NCBI GenBank assembly: GCA_963737365.1
Contig: CAVTSD010000007.1
Span: 434,001-498,000, forward strand
Origin: Roseiarcus sp963737365
GTDB lineage: Bacteria; Pseudomonadota; Alphaproteobacteria; Rhizobiales; Beijerinckiaceae
Reading direction: 5' to 3'
DNA: 64,000 nt
Part shown: positions 17,118-24,672 of the stretch, piece by piece
How the letters are laid out: each line of letters starts with the position of its first letter
Position numbering within the stretch: position 1 is the stretch's first letter
Notes under the pieces: model-generated
What the model was told of the DNA's origin: nothing
Seen by the model: only the letters and a program-made list of their open reading frames with translations
Databases searched by the model: none
Translations under genes and position numbers: made by a program

Positions 17118-17143
17118 AACCTCGGTAGTTAACGAAAGGTTCC
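17118..17143 (-). promoter_or_regulatory. EcfG-type promoter for the small exported protein
   Basis: On the minus strand GGAAC-N17-GGTT, one change from consensus, ending 51 bases before the ATG at 17066. Confidence 0.68.
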
Positions 17144-17446
17144 ATTGTCCAAGCGCGCCTCGTATTGGGATCCGTCCCGGCGCATCGTCGATCATCTTGT
17201 CGCCCCATCGGAATGGTTCCTGCGCGGGCATTGTCGGCAGCCGGACGGCGGCCATCGTTCAGTTCGGCCTTCCGTTCATTTCACAGTTCGATCACATCGA
17301 AAAACTAATAGCGAAGGCTGGCGAACGCCAAAGCCCGGCCATCGGGATCACACTGTGACGCCCGTCACAGCGCAATAACGGACGGCATGGTTAAAGCTGG
17401 TCCCGCCTGAAAGGCGTCTTCTTAAGGAAACCACAACGGCGGGGAG
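17144..17446. other. Intergenic region with one palindromic site
   Basis: About 300 bases between divergent small genes. Apart from the CRP/FNR-like palindrome at 17354-17369, I see no gene, repeat or terminator. Confidence 0.5.
17354..17369 (+). promoter_or_regulatory. CRP/FNR-like palindromic operator
   Basis: TGTGA-CGCCCG-TCACA, a perfect TGTGA-N6-TCACA palindrome as bound by cAMP-CRP family regulators. It lies 78 bases upstream of the ATG at 17447. Nothing else in the window has this site in what I checked by eye. Confidence 0.5.
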
Positions 17447-17677
17447 ATGGAAGGGTTGATGATGGAGGCCATGATGGATGGCATCGGCAAACATGCGGCG
17501 TTTTACCGCGCGTATCTGCCCCATGATCGGAGCCTCGTTCCCGTGGCGGTCGCATTGGCGGCTATCGTTATGCTGTGGCTGAGCCTTTATTGCATCGGCG
17601 CGCGACGAACCCCGCAGATTGTCGAGAAGGACGCGCGCGCCGCGGCCGTGCTCGTCTGCCGACCTGTGAGCCACTGA
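17447..17677 (+). CDS. Small single-helix membrane protein
   Basis: A 76-residue frame with one hydrophobic helix (SLVPVAVALAAIVMLWLSLY, about residues 28-47), a Met-rich N-terminus (MEGLMMEAMMDG), and a basic tail. No family recognised. A GGGGAG Shine-Dalgarno is close to the start and a CRP-like palindrome lies upstream. It converges on the amidohydrolase gene with 11 bases between stops. Could be a chance frame. Confidence 0.4.
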   Translation: MEGLMMEAMMDGIGKHAAFYRAYLPHDRSLVPVAVALAAIVMLWLSLYCIGARRTPQIVEKDARAAAVLVCRPVSH

Positions 17678-17688
17678 TCAGACGGAGA

Positions 17689-18891
17689 TCATCCGACGAC
17701 CAGGGCGCTCAGCGCCGCGGAGGCGACGCCGCCTTCGGCTGCGATGCGCCCCGCGCGCAGGACGAGCGTGCGGGGCGGCCGGTCGACGACCGCGTCGGCG
17801 GTGCTCGGGGCTTCGACGACAACCAGATCAGCCGCCGCGCCGGCGCTGAGTTCCCGGCTAGGCGCGCCGAGCGCCTTGTCCGCGTCCGCGGTCGTCAACG
17901 CGAAGGCGTCCGCCAGCTCGCTGTCCATGAACATGGCATGGCGCTCGGCGATGATCGCCGCGCGGTCAAGCATGTCGCCATTGCCGTAGGGCGACCAGCA
18001 ATCTCGAATGTTGTCGGAGCCGGCGAACACCGTGACCCCGCGCGCGCGGAGCCTGGCGGGCGGCGGCACGGGCGCGGAGGGAGGGCAGGAAGTCATGATC
18101 GCGACATCGGCGCGAGCGAGCGCGTCGGCGGTCTTGGCGAACAGGTCCGGCGCGATCGCTCCAAGAGCGAAGGCGTGGCTGACTGCCACCCGGCCTTGCA
18201 TGCCGGCGGCGATCGTCCGCTCAGCGATGTCGCGGAGCTCCGAAGCGCCGGTCTCGCCGCCATCGTGCAGATGAATGTCGATGCCTTTGCCAAATCTTTC
18301 GGCAAGACCAAAAACGATGTCCAGCTGGCCCTTCGCGTCGCCGTCGAAACCAGCCGGATCCAACCCGCCCACGAGGTCGGCGCCGGCGCTCAGCGCCGCC
18401 GCCATGAGTTCGGGCGCGCCTTTCTCCGTGGTGACTCCGCTTTGCGGGAAGGCCACGAGCTGAATGTCGATCCAGTCCTTGAAGACCTCGCGCACATGTA
18501 ACACGGCTTCCAGGTTCGCAAGGCCGACGTCGTTGTCGATGTCAACGTGGCTGCGCGTCCGGGTCGTGCCGTTGGCGATCAGCGTTCGGATGAGCGCCGA
18601 GGCGCGCGCCTTGATCGGCAGCGCGACGCGATGGCGCTGGACGCGCTCGGCCGCGATCCGCTCGCGCACGCTGCGTCCTCCGAGATGGGGCAGGCGCGGC
18701 GCGCCCCAATGCGTCTTGTCGAGATGGATGTGGCCGTCGACGAAGGCCGGCAGGAGGAGCGCGCCCTTCAGATCGATGCGCTCGCAAGGGCGATCAGCGG
18801 TTCCCGGCGCATGCAACGCGGCAATGACGGCCCCTGCGATCTCGACATCGGCGAGGCCGCCCTGCGGGAGACGCGCGTTGGCCAGAAGCAT
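17689..18891 (-). CDS. Cytosine deaminase-like amidohydrolase
   Basis: A 400-residue metal-dependent amidohydrolase. The metal-binding FVDGHIHLDKT is near residue 50, the RSHVDID strand near 115, IDIHLHDGGE near 205, VSHAFALG near 238, and GSDNIRD near 293 with the last metal Asp. The HLDKT motif is characteristic of the CodA/cytosine deaminase and N-isopropylammelide group, which deaminate cyclic amidines. The ATG overlaps the preceding stop by one base (TGATG), so it is translationally coupled to the questin-oxidase-like gene. Actual substrate is unknown, and the partners argue against simple pyrimidine salvage. Confidence 0.85.
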   Translation of the reverse strand: MLLANARLPQGGLADVEIAGAVIAALHAPGTADRPCERIDLKGALLLPAFVDGHIHLDKTHWGAPRLPHLGGRSVRERIAAERVQRHRVALPIKARASALIRTLIANGTTRTRSHVDIDNDVGLANLEAVLHVREVFKDWIDIQLVAFPQSGVTTEKGAPELMAAALSAGADLVGGLDPAGFDGDAKGQLDIVFGLAERFGKGIDIHLHDGGETGASELRDIAERTIAAGMQGRVAVSHAFALGAIAPDLFAKTADALARADVAIMTSCPPSAPVPPPARLRARGVTVFAGSDNIRDCWSPYGNGDMLDRAAIIAERHAMFMDSELADAFALTTADADKALGAPSRELSAGAAADLVVVEAPSTADAVVDRPPRTLVLRAGRIAAEGGVASAALSALVVG

Positions 18892-19952
18892 CAGACGAGG
18901 CTCAGGCGCTTCGCCGCCACATATTGATAAAGGCGGTCGCCGTAGTGTTTAAATTCCTCGCCGGCTGAGAAAGTCAGGCTCAAGTCGTGCTCGTCATCGC
19001 GCGCGACGGCCTCGCGATGTATTTCATGCCAGTCGGGCAGGGATATGCGCCGCCATGCCTCCAGCTCATCGACGTCGGGCAGAGTGGGAAAGCCGATCTT
19101 CGGGACCAGCGAGGCGATCGCCTGCCAGAAGTAGCGCAGTGGGGTCGCCGCGTCGGGCGTGCGCGGCGCGATGAGCCTCAGCCAGTGCGTTCCGGTGAGC
19201 GCATGCAGGGCGCAGAAGTCGAGCGTCGCGGCATAGAGCGCAAGCGAGCAGCGGGCGATCCGGTCATGGGTTTCCGGCCCGATCGCGAGCTTGTCGACGA
19301 CAGGCGCGAATTCGCGCTTCTCCGACACGGCGCGCATGAAGTGCCAGAGAAGATCGCGCTCAGGCTCAACGTGCCGGAAAGCGGCCGGCTCGGACATGAA
19401 GGCGAGGACCTCGACGGGATCGTCCGTCGAGGGGGCGAGGCCTTGCGAGACGCCAAGCGAAAGGTAGGTCGCGGCCCAATAGGCAAGCGCGACGCTGGTT
19501 TCCTCGTCGCTGTCCGTGATCGTCGCATAAGCCATGCGCATGAGCGCGTGCAAGGCGCTCGCGGCCACGCCGGGAACAAGCTCCGGCAGGTAGAGGAGCG
19601 CGGCTGGCGTCGCCCCGAGACTGGCCGTTTCGCTAGCAAAAAATGCGCGGTAGTCGCCTTCGCGCTCGCGCTTGCCGAAGAATTCACGCCAATTGTCGCG
19701 CGTGATTATGCCGATCCGCTCGGGGACGGGAACGAGGCCATTCTTCCTGTGGTAGATCTGGCAATAGGACTCCAGTCGCTCGTCGCTCGCGCCCATGCGA
19801 TGCAGGGCGACCAGGACCATCGGGAGGTGATTGGCGAGGCAGAACGGGAACTCCGCGCTCCACTGTCGCGACCACGCGACGGCTCGCTCGAGTCCCTCTT
19901 GCGTCGAGACGTTCTGATGCGAAGCGATGGCGCGCGCTGAGACCGCGCTCAT
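18891..19952 (-). CDS. Questin oxidase-like family protein (DUF4243)
   Basis: A 353-residue, mostly helical protein. The ANHLPMVLVALHRMGAS segment near residue 41, then CQIYHRKNG, and ALHALMRMAYA near 135 resemble the questin oxidase-like family (DUF4243), which includes fungal AflY/GedK-type anthraquinone ring-cleaving enzymes. Several His residues (H42, H51, H68 and H135 region) are spaced as in that family. It is sandwiched between an NAD-dependent epimerase-like gene and an amidohydrolase on one strand. Bacterial members have no established substrate, so the ring-cleavage role is inference from the family. Confidence 0.7.
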   Translation of the reverse strand: MSAVSARAIASHQNVSTQEGLERAVAWSRQWSAEFPFCLANHLPMVLVALHRMGASDERLESYCQIYHRKNGLVPVPERIGIITRDNWREFFGKREREGDYRAFFASETASLGATPAALLYLPELVPGVAASALHALMRMAYATITDSDEETSVALAYWAATYLSLGVSQGLAPSTDDPVEVLAFMSEPAAFRHVEPERDLLWHFMRAVSEKREFAPVVDKLAIGPETHDRIARCSLALYAATLDFCALHALTGTHWLRLIAPRTPDAATPLRYFWQAIASLVPKIGFPTLPDVDELEAWRRISLPDWHEIHREAVARDDEHDLSLTFSAGEEFKHYGDRLYQYVAAKRLSLV

Positions 19953-20015
19953 GAAGCTCCTCCAATGCGCGTTCTCAAGTTGCTATCGCATCCCCCGCGG
20001 CTTGGAAAGCGATCG

Positions 20016-21008
20016 CTACGAGGCGAGCGCTCCCAGCTTTCGCTGTTCCCGCGCGATCCGATCGAGAAGCGGCTCAAACTCGTAGACTTTGGCTGCCTCG
20101 GGGGAAAGGCGGGCCTGAGCGTGCGCGATAGGCTCGGCGAGGACGCGCGCGAGGTCCTTCTCGCAAGAGAAGTCGCCGGCGACCCGCTTGACCTTTGTAT
20201 TGTCGAACAGCGCCGACCAGGTCTTGTCGCCCATGAGGGGGCCTTCCCACTCAGCATTGTAGCGGACGAGCGTCTCGGTCGGCACGTGAACGATATCAGC
20301 TTTGACCCCGAGACCGTCGGCGATCGTGGCGTAGATATCGTTCCAAGTGTAGGCATGATCCGAGGTGATGTGAAAGTCCTGCCCAAGCGCTTGCGTCGCA
20401 CCGAACAGCTTGACGAATGGCGTTGCGAAATCCGCGCAGCGCGTCAGCGTCCAGACGGAAGTGCCGTCGCCGGCGAGGATCACTGGCTTTCCCGCGAGCA
20501 TCCGACGACCGACGGCGTCGCCCTCATTGAAAAGCGTCGGCAGCATCGAGCGCACAGTGTGGCTCGGCCGCACAATGGTCCAGGGCAACCCGCTGGAGCG
20601 CTTAAGCATGCTTTCGCAGGCGATCTTGTTCTGGCTGTAGGGCCAAAAGGGATTGATGGTCGGCGTCTCTTCCGAGATGACATAGCGCCGCGGCGGCTTC
20701 TCATAGACCGAGGCTGATGAGATGAAGATGAACTGCCCGGTTCCGCCAGCGAAAACCGTGATGTCGTCCGCCATCTGCTCGGGCGTGAAGGTGATGAACT
20801 GGCAGACCACGTCGAAGCCCGCACGTCCGAGTTGGCGATAAGCCGTGTCCTGGAGATCGCCGGCGATGGTTGTCACGCTCGGAGGCAGATCGACTGAGGT
20901 CTTCCCCCGATTGAAGACCGATACGCGATGGCCGGCCTCGACCGCCTCGGCGACGCAGGGCAGGGAAATGTTGCCCGTGCCGCCGATGAATAGGACTTTC
21001 AGGGACAT
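20016..21008 (-). CDS. NAD-dependent epimerase/dehydratase family protein
   Basis: A 330-residue extended SDR. The Rossmann motif is FIGGTGNIS at residue 7 (GGTGxI instead of the common GxxGxxG spelling), followed by SVFNRGKTS. The catalytic-type Tyr-Lys pair is in YSQNK near 145, with FISSASVYEKP before it. C-terminal substrate domain present, length normal. The family covers sugar epimerases, dehydratases and reductases. Probably the first gene of the three-gene minus-strand unit with the questin-oxidase-like and amidohydrolase genes (63 bases to the next). Confidence 0.83.
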   Translation of the reverse strand: MSLKVLFIGGTGNISLPCVAEAVEAGHRVSVFNRGKTSVDLPPSVTTIAGDLQDTAYRQLGRAGFDVVCQFITFTPEQMADDITVFAGGTGQFIFISSASVYEKPPRRYVISEETPTINPFWPYSQNKIACESMLKRSSGLPWTIVRPSHTVRSMLPTLFNEGDAVGRRMLAGKPVILAGDGTSVWTLTRCADFATPFVKLFGATQALGQDFHITSDHAYTWNDIYATIADGLGVKADIVHVPTETLVRYNAEWEGPLMGDKTWSALFDNTKVKRVAGDFSCEKDLARVLAEPIAHAQARLSPEAAKVYEFEPLLDRIAREQRKLGALAS

Positions 21009-21216
21009 AGAGTTTTTTGCCTGCTGCTAACGCTTGATGGCTGGGGGTCCCGGAACCGGGTCGCGGAGAATAGTCTTGACGCGCGCTGGCGCCAAGGTCG
21101 CGCCCTCGATCAAAAGCAAACGCCATTTGTTCGTTTGATCGTCGCACAATCTGATTGCCCTTACGAAAATCAGGGTGTTAGCTGGCGTCATCATTTCTCA
21201 TCAGGGAGAAGCCGGC

Positions 21217-22503
21217 ATGAAACCGTTCAGCGGTCGGGCGTCAGCGCTTGCGCTCGGCGTTTTGGTTTCGGTCGCCGTTACCGGCGCGGAAGCAGCCGAC
21301 AAGCCTTACGAAGGAATAACGCTCAACCTCGCCTCGCAGAACGACCAGTTCGCAGCGGTATTGGCGGCGATCGCGCCCGAGTTCGAGGCAGAGACCGGCG
21401 CCAAGGTCAATGTCGACATCCTGAGTTACCCGGAACTTCTGACCAAGATCACCACGGATTATGTCGGTCACACCAAGGGCTATGACCTCGCGACCGTCGA
21501 CATTGTCTGGTCCGGTCAGTTCGCCGAAGCCGGTTACACCGTGGATCTCACCAATTGGATCAAGCGCGACGCAGCGGAGATCAAGGTCGACGACATTTAT
21601 CCCTCGCTGATGTCCTCGCTCGGCGGCTACAAGGGCAAGCAGGTCGCATTTCCGTTTGCCGGCTACGCCAATGTTCTGGCGTATCGCAAGGATCTCTACG
21701 AGGCCGCTGATCTTAAGCCCCCCGCGACGATGGAGGATTTCGTCGCCGACGCTCTTAAGCTGACCAACAAGAGCAAGAAGATCTATGGCTTCGTCGCCAA
21801 CGGCCAGAAGGGGCCGGCGGTGGCGCAAGACTGGATGCAATACAATCGTCAGTTCGGCGGCTCGATCCTCGACAAGGACGGCAAGCCGGCGCTGAATTCC
21901 CCCGCCAACATCGCAAGCGTCGTCGCCTATAAGAAACTGTTCGACGAAGCCGCGCCTCCCGGGGCGGCCGATTACGACTGGGGCGGTCGCGAGGAGAGTT
22001 TTCGACAGGGCTTGGTCGCAAACATGCAGACCTGGTCGATTGGCGCAGCCGACTATGACAACCCAAAAATCTCCAAGATCGCCGGCAAGGCCGGCATCAT
22101 GCTCACGCCCTCGGCCAAGGGCCAGCCGCAGGAATACGGGATCGGCGGCTGGGCGCTTGGGATTAACAAGGATATTGACCCGAAAAAGCAGGAAGCCGCT
22201 TGGGCGTTCATCAAATGGGTCACGAGCCCGGCGGTGCACAAGGAGCTTAACCTGCGCGGCGCGGGCAGCTATCTGCGCAAGAGCGAAATGACCGATCCGG
22301 AGCTGCTCGCCAAATATCCGTTCCTGCCGGTGATCGCGACCTCGTTCGAGCACGGCGACGGCGACTTCCGCCCGCGCATCCCGCAATATCCGGAATTGCA
22401 GGATCTGATCGGCGGCGCCATCAATGCGGTGCTGGTCGGGCAGGCGGACCCGAAGACAGCCATGGACGACATTCAGGGCAAAGCCGAGGCCTTGTTCAAG
22501 TGA
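21217..22503 (+). CDS. ABC transporter sugar-binding protein
   Basis: A 428-residue periplasmic solute-binding protein of family 1 (carbohydrate type). The signal peptide (MKPFSGRASALALGVLVSVA, cleaved near AEA) is followed by ITLNLASQNDQF and the ETGAKVNVDILSYPELLTKI segment common to maltose/polyol binding proteins. Conserved late segments include GGWALGINKD and AWAFIKWVTSP. The ATG at 21217 is preferred over 21175 because it begins the signal peptide and has AGGGAG upstream. First gene of a transporter set with two permeases, probably an importer for a sugar or polyol. Confidence 0.9.
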   Translation: MKPFSGRASALALGVLVSVAVTGAEAADKPYEGITLNLASQNDQFAAVLAAIAPEFEAETGAKVNVDILSYPELLTKITTDYVGHTKGYDLATVDIVWSGQFAEAGYTVDLTNWIKRDAAEIKVDDIYPSLMSSLGGYKGKQVAFPFAGYANVLAYRKDLYEAADLKPPATMEDFVADALKLTNKSKKIYGFVANGQKGPAVAQDWMQYNRQFGGSILDKDGKPALNSPANIASVVAYKKLFDEAAPPGAADYDWGGREESFRQGLVANMQTWSIGAADYDNPKISKIAGKAGIMLTPSAKGQPQEYGIGGWALGINKDIDPKKQEAAWAFIKWVTSPAVHKELNLRGAGSYLRKSEMTDPELLAKYPFLPVIATSFEHGDGDFRPRIPQYPELQDLIGGAINAVLVGQADPKTAMDDIQGKAEALFK

Positions 22504-22599
22504 TTCCAGGACGCAACGGCTGAGGTGATAATGCCGTCCTGCGTGCGCGTGTCAGAACATTGGGCCTCCGACCCTGCGGCGCCGAGCGCTGTCGCGAAA

Positions 22600-22689
22600 C
22601 CGTCATTGCGAGGAGCGAAGCGACGAAGCAATCCAGGGGCCGAGGCGCCTCACGACTCCTGGATTGCTTCGCTTCGCCGGCAATGACGG
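22600..22689. repeat. Palindromic repeat element containing the permease start
   Basis: A 90-base imperfect palindrome. The outer arms are CCGTCATTGC (22600-22609) and GCAATGACGG (22680-22689), with inner arms GAAGCAATCCAGG and its complement CTGGATTGCTTC. The GTCATTGCGAGGAGCGAAGC sequence is a familiar interspersed palindromic element of alphaproteobacteria. It lies between the binding-protein and permease genes, and its right arm supplies the ATG called as the permease start. A decayed relative lies at 55231. Confidence 0.85.
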
Positions 22690-23588
22690 GTTTGGATCGT
22701 CTCGGCTATATCCACAGACGCAAAATCTTTCTGGCTGCGATGGCTGCGCCGACCCTCATCTACGTGCTTGCCGTCGCCGTCGGGCCGATGGTTCAGGGGT
22801 TTCTCTACTCATTCGACAGTTACAATCTGATCCGCCCGGCCGCGCGCCATTTCGTCGGCCTCGACAATTATCTTGCGCTATGGCGCGATCCGACCGCGCG
22901 CCGCTCGGTGATCAACACCTTCGCGTTCACGTTTGGCGCAGTCACGCTCGAGTTCGTCCTCGGCCTTGGCGTGGCGCTGTTGCTGTGGCGCGACGATTGG
23001 TTCAACCGCGTCGCGCTCGGCCTCCTGCTTGTTCCCGCGACCGTCACGCCGCTGGTGGTCGGGCTCGTGTTCAAGGCGCTGCTCAGTCCGGAATATGGGA
23101 TGCTCGGCTATCCCTTGGCCGAACTTGGCCTCTCCAGTCCGCGCGGGCTGCTCGCCGACCCTGAGCGCGCGCTTGCCACCTTGGTCGCGATCGACGCCTG
23201 GGAATGGACGCCGCTGATGACGCTCATCCTGCTCGCGGGGCTGAAAGCGCTGCCGACCGACATTCTCGAAGCCGCTGCGGTTGATGGCGCAAACGGACCG
23301 CAGCGGTTTTGGCTCATGGTCCTGCCGCTCCTGCTGCCGGCGGCTTTTCTCGCGCTGATCTTACGGATGATGGACGCTTTCCGGGTATTCGACATCGTCT
23401 TCGTGTCGACGAGCGGCGGTCCGGCGGATGCGACCAACACGCTCATGATCTACGGGGTCAAACAAGGGCTCGAATTCTTCAACATTGGCGCTGCTTCCGC
23501 CGTCAGCACATTGATCGTCGTCTGCATCCTCCTCATGGCGGCGGCGTTCATCGCCGTCCTGAAGCCCGGTAGGAACAGGTATGTTTGA
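22683..23588 (+). CDS. ABC sugar transporter permease, MalF type
   Basis: A 301-residue inner-membrane permease with about six hydrophobic helices. The binding-protein-dependent transport signature is at EAAAVDGANGPQRFWLMVLP near residue 230, the EAA loop that docks the ATPase. The ATG used here (22683) sits inside the right arm of the palindromic repeat. A longer frame from 22560 would translate the whole repeat and is unlikely. A GTG or TTG further in is possible, since the hydrophobic start is at YIHRRKIFLAAMAAPTLIYV. Overlaps the next permease by 8 bases. Confidence 0.88.
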   Translation: MTGLDRLGYIHRRKIFLAAMAAPTLIYVLAVAVGPMVQGFLYSFDSYNLIRPAARHFVGLDNYLALWRDPTARRSVINTFAFTFGAVTLEFVLGLGVALLLWRDDWFNRVALGLLLVPATVTPLVVGLVFKALLSPEYGMLGYPLAELGLSSPRGLLADPERALATLVAIDAWEWTPLMTLILLAGLKALPTDILEAAAVDGANGPQRFWLMVLPLLLPAAFLALILRMMDAFRVFDIVFVSTSGGPADATNTLMIYGVKQGLEFFNIGAASAVSTLIVVCILLMAAAFIAVLKPGRNRYV

Positions 23589-24402
23589 TCGCGATCGCTT
23601 GCTTTTGATCCTGCGCCGTCTCGCGATCTGCGTGGTTCTCGTGATCGCGCTGGCGCCGGTCGTGTGGCTGTTCTCGATCGCCTACAAGCCGACCCGCGAC
23701 ATCTTCGCCTCTCCCCCGACGTTTCTGTTCACGCCAACGCTGGACAATTTCGACAGCGTCTTCCGCTATTTTCATTTGGGCGCGTTGCTCGAGTCGAGCT
23801 TCATCATCGCCATCGGGTCGACGGCGCTGTCGCTTCTTCTCGGCGCGCCGGCGGGCTATGCCCTCGCCCGATCGGAGAGCCCCCGCGCAATCTGGCTCGC
23901 CTATTTCTTTCTCATCATCCGCACCGTGCCGCCGATCGCCACGCTGATCCCGTTCTACCTGCTCATGCGCGACATTGGACTTCTCGGCACCTGGTGGGCG
24001 GTGATTATCCTCAACACGGCGCTCAACAGCGCCTTTGTCGTCTGGATGATGTTTTCCTTCTTTCGCGCCGCGCCCGTTTCCATCGAGGAGGCGGCGCTGA
24101 CCGACGGCTGCTCGGACTTCGGCGCCTTCTTCCGGGTCGCTCTCCCGACGGTCGTTCCAGGCCTGATCGCGAGCGCGATTTTCTGCGTCATGTTCTCCTG
24201 GAATGATTTTCTCTACGCGATGTTTCTGACCAAGGCCGACACCAAGACGATCTCGGTCGCCCTTCTTTCCGCCTATGGCACGAAGGACATTTCCTGGGGC
24301 ACGCTCGGGGCGCTTGCCCATTTCTCAACGCTACCCATTGTCGCCATGATGATCCTGCTCAACCGCTACTTCGTTCAGGGAGTGACCCAGGGCGTGCACT
24401 GA
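23581..24402 (+). CDS. ABC sugar transporter permease, MalG type
   Basis: A 273-residue permease with about six membrane helices. The EAA loop is SIEEAALTDGCSDFGAFFRVALP near residue 165. The N-terminal WLFSIAYKPTRDIFASPP and the C-terminal FVQGVTQGVH are typical of the MalG/UgpE subfamily. It overlaps the preceding permease gene by 8 bases, so the two are translated together. No ATP-binding subunit gene follows, and none is found elsewhere in the window. Confidence 0.9.
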   Translation: MFDRDRLLLILRRLAICVVLVIALAPVVWLFSIAYKPTRDIFASPPTFLFTPTLDNFDSVFRYFHLGALLESSFIIAIGSTALSLLLGAPAGYALARSESPRAIWLAYFFLIIRTVPPIATLIPFYLLMRDIGLLGTWWAVIILNTALNSAFVVWMMFSFFRAAPVSIEEAALTDGCSDFGAFFRVALPTVVPGLIASAIFCVMFSWNDFLYAMFLTKADTKTISVALLSAYGTKDISWGTLGALAHFSTLPIVAMMILLNRYFVQGVTQGVH

Positions 24403-24421
24403 GGTCCATCGGACTGTCAAA

Positions 24422-24435
24422 CCCGCGTGAGCGGG
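24422..24435 (+). terminator. Short hairpin after the transporter genes
   Basis: CCCGC-GTGA-GCGGG, a 5-bp stem with a tetraloop 19 bases past the permease stop. It may be a weak terminator or part of a decayed palindromic repeat. The rest of the 270-base gap to 24673 shows nothing recognisable. Confidence 0.35.
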
Positions 24436-24672
24436 CATCCAGCGCTCGATCAAAGTCTGGTTTCCCGCTTGCGCGCGAAGGACAAAGGGCAGGCAGTGGC
24501 TTGAATTCAAAGCACGTCGTGCGCTTTCTCGGCCGCGCCGCTTGGTCTACCATGTGAGGATTGTCGACACCTGTCGGAGAGAGATGGACCTAAGCGCGCT
24601 GGCGTGCGTTTCGCGTCGACGCGTTTCGACCGGTCGCGGATGCGCCGTTGTCAATCGGAGGAAAGGGAAGCG

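Noticed and set aside
16836..17446. Possible prophage or integrated element around the small orphan genes
   Set aside because: No integrase, direct repeats or tRNA target seen; the small genes are explained by stress-type promoters.
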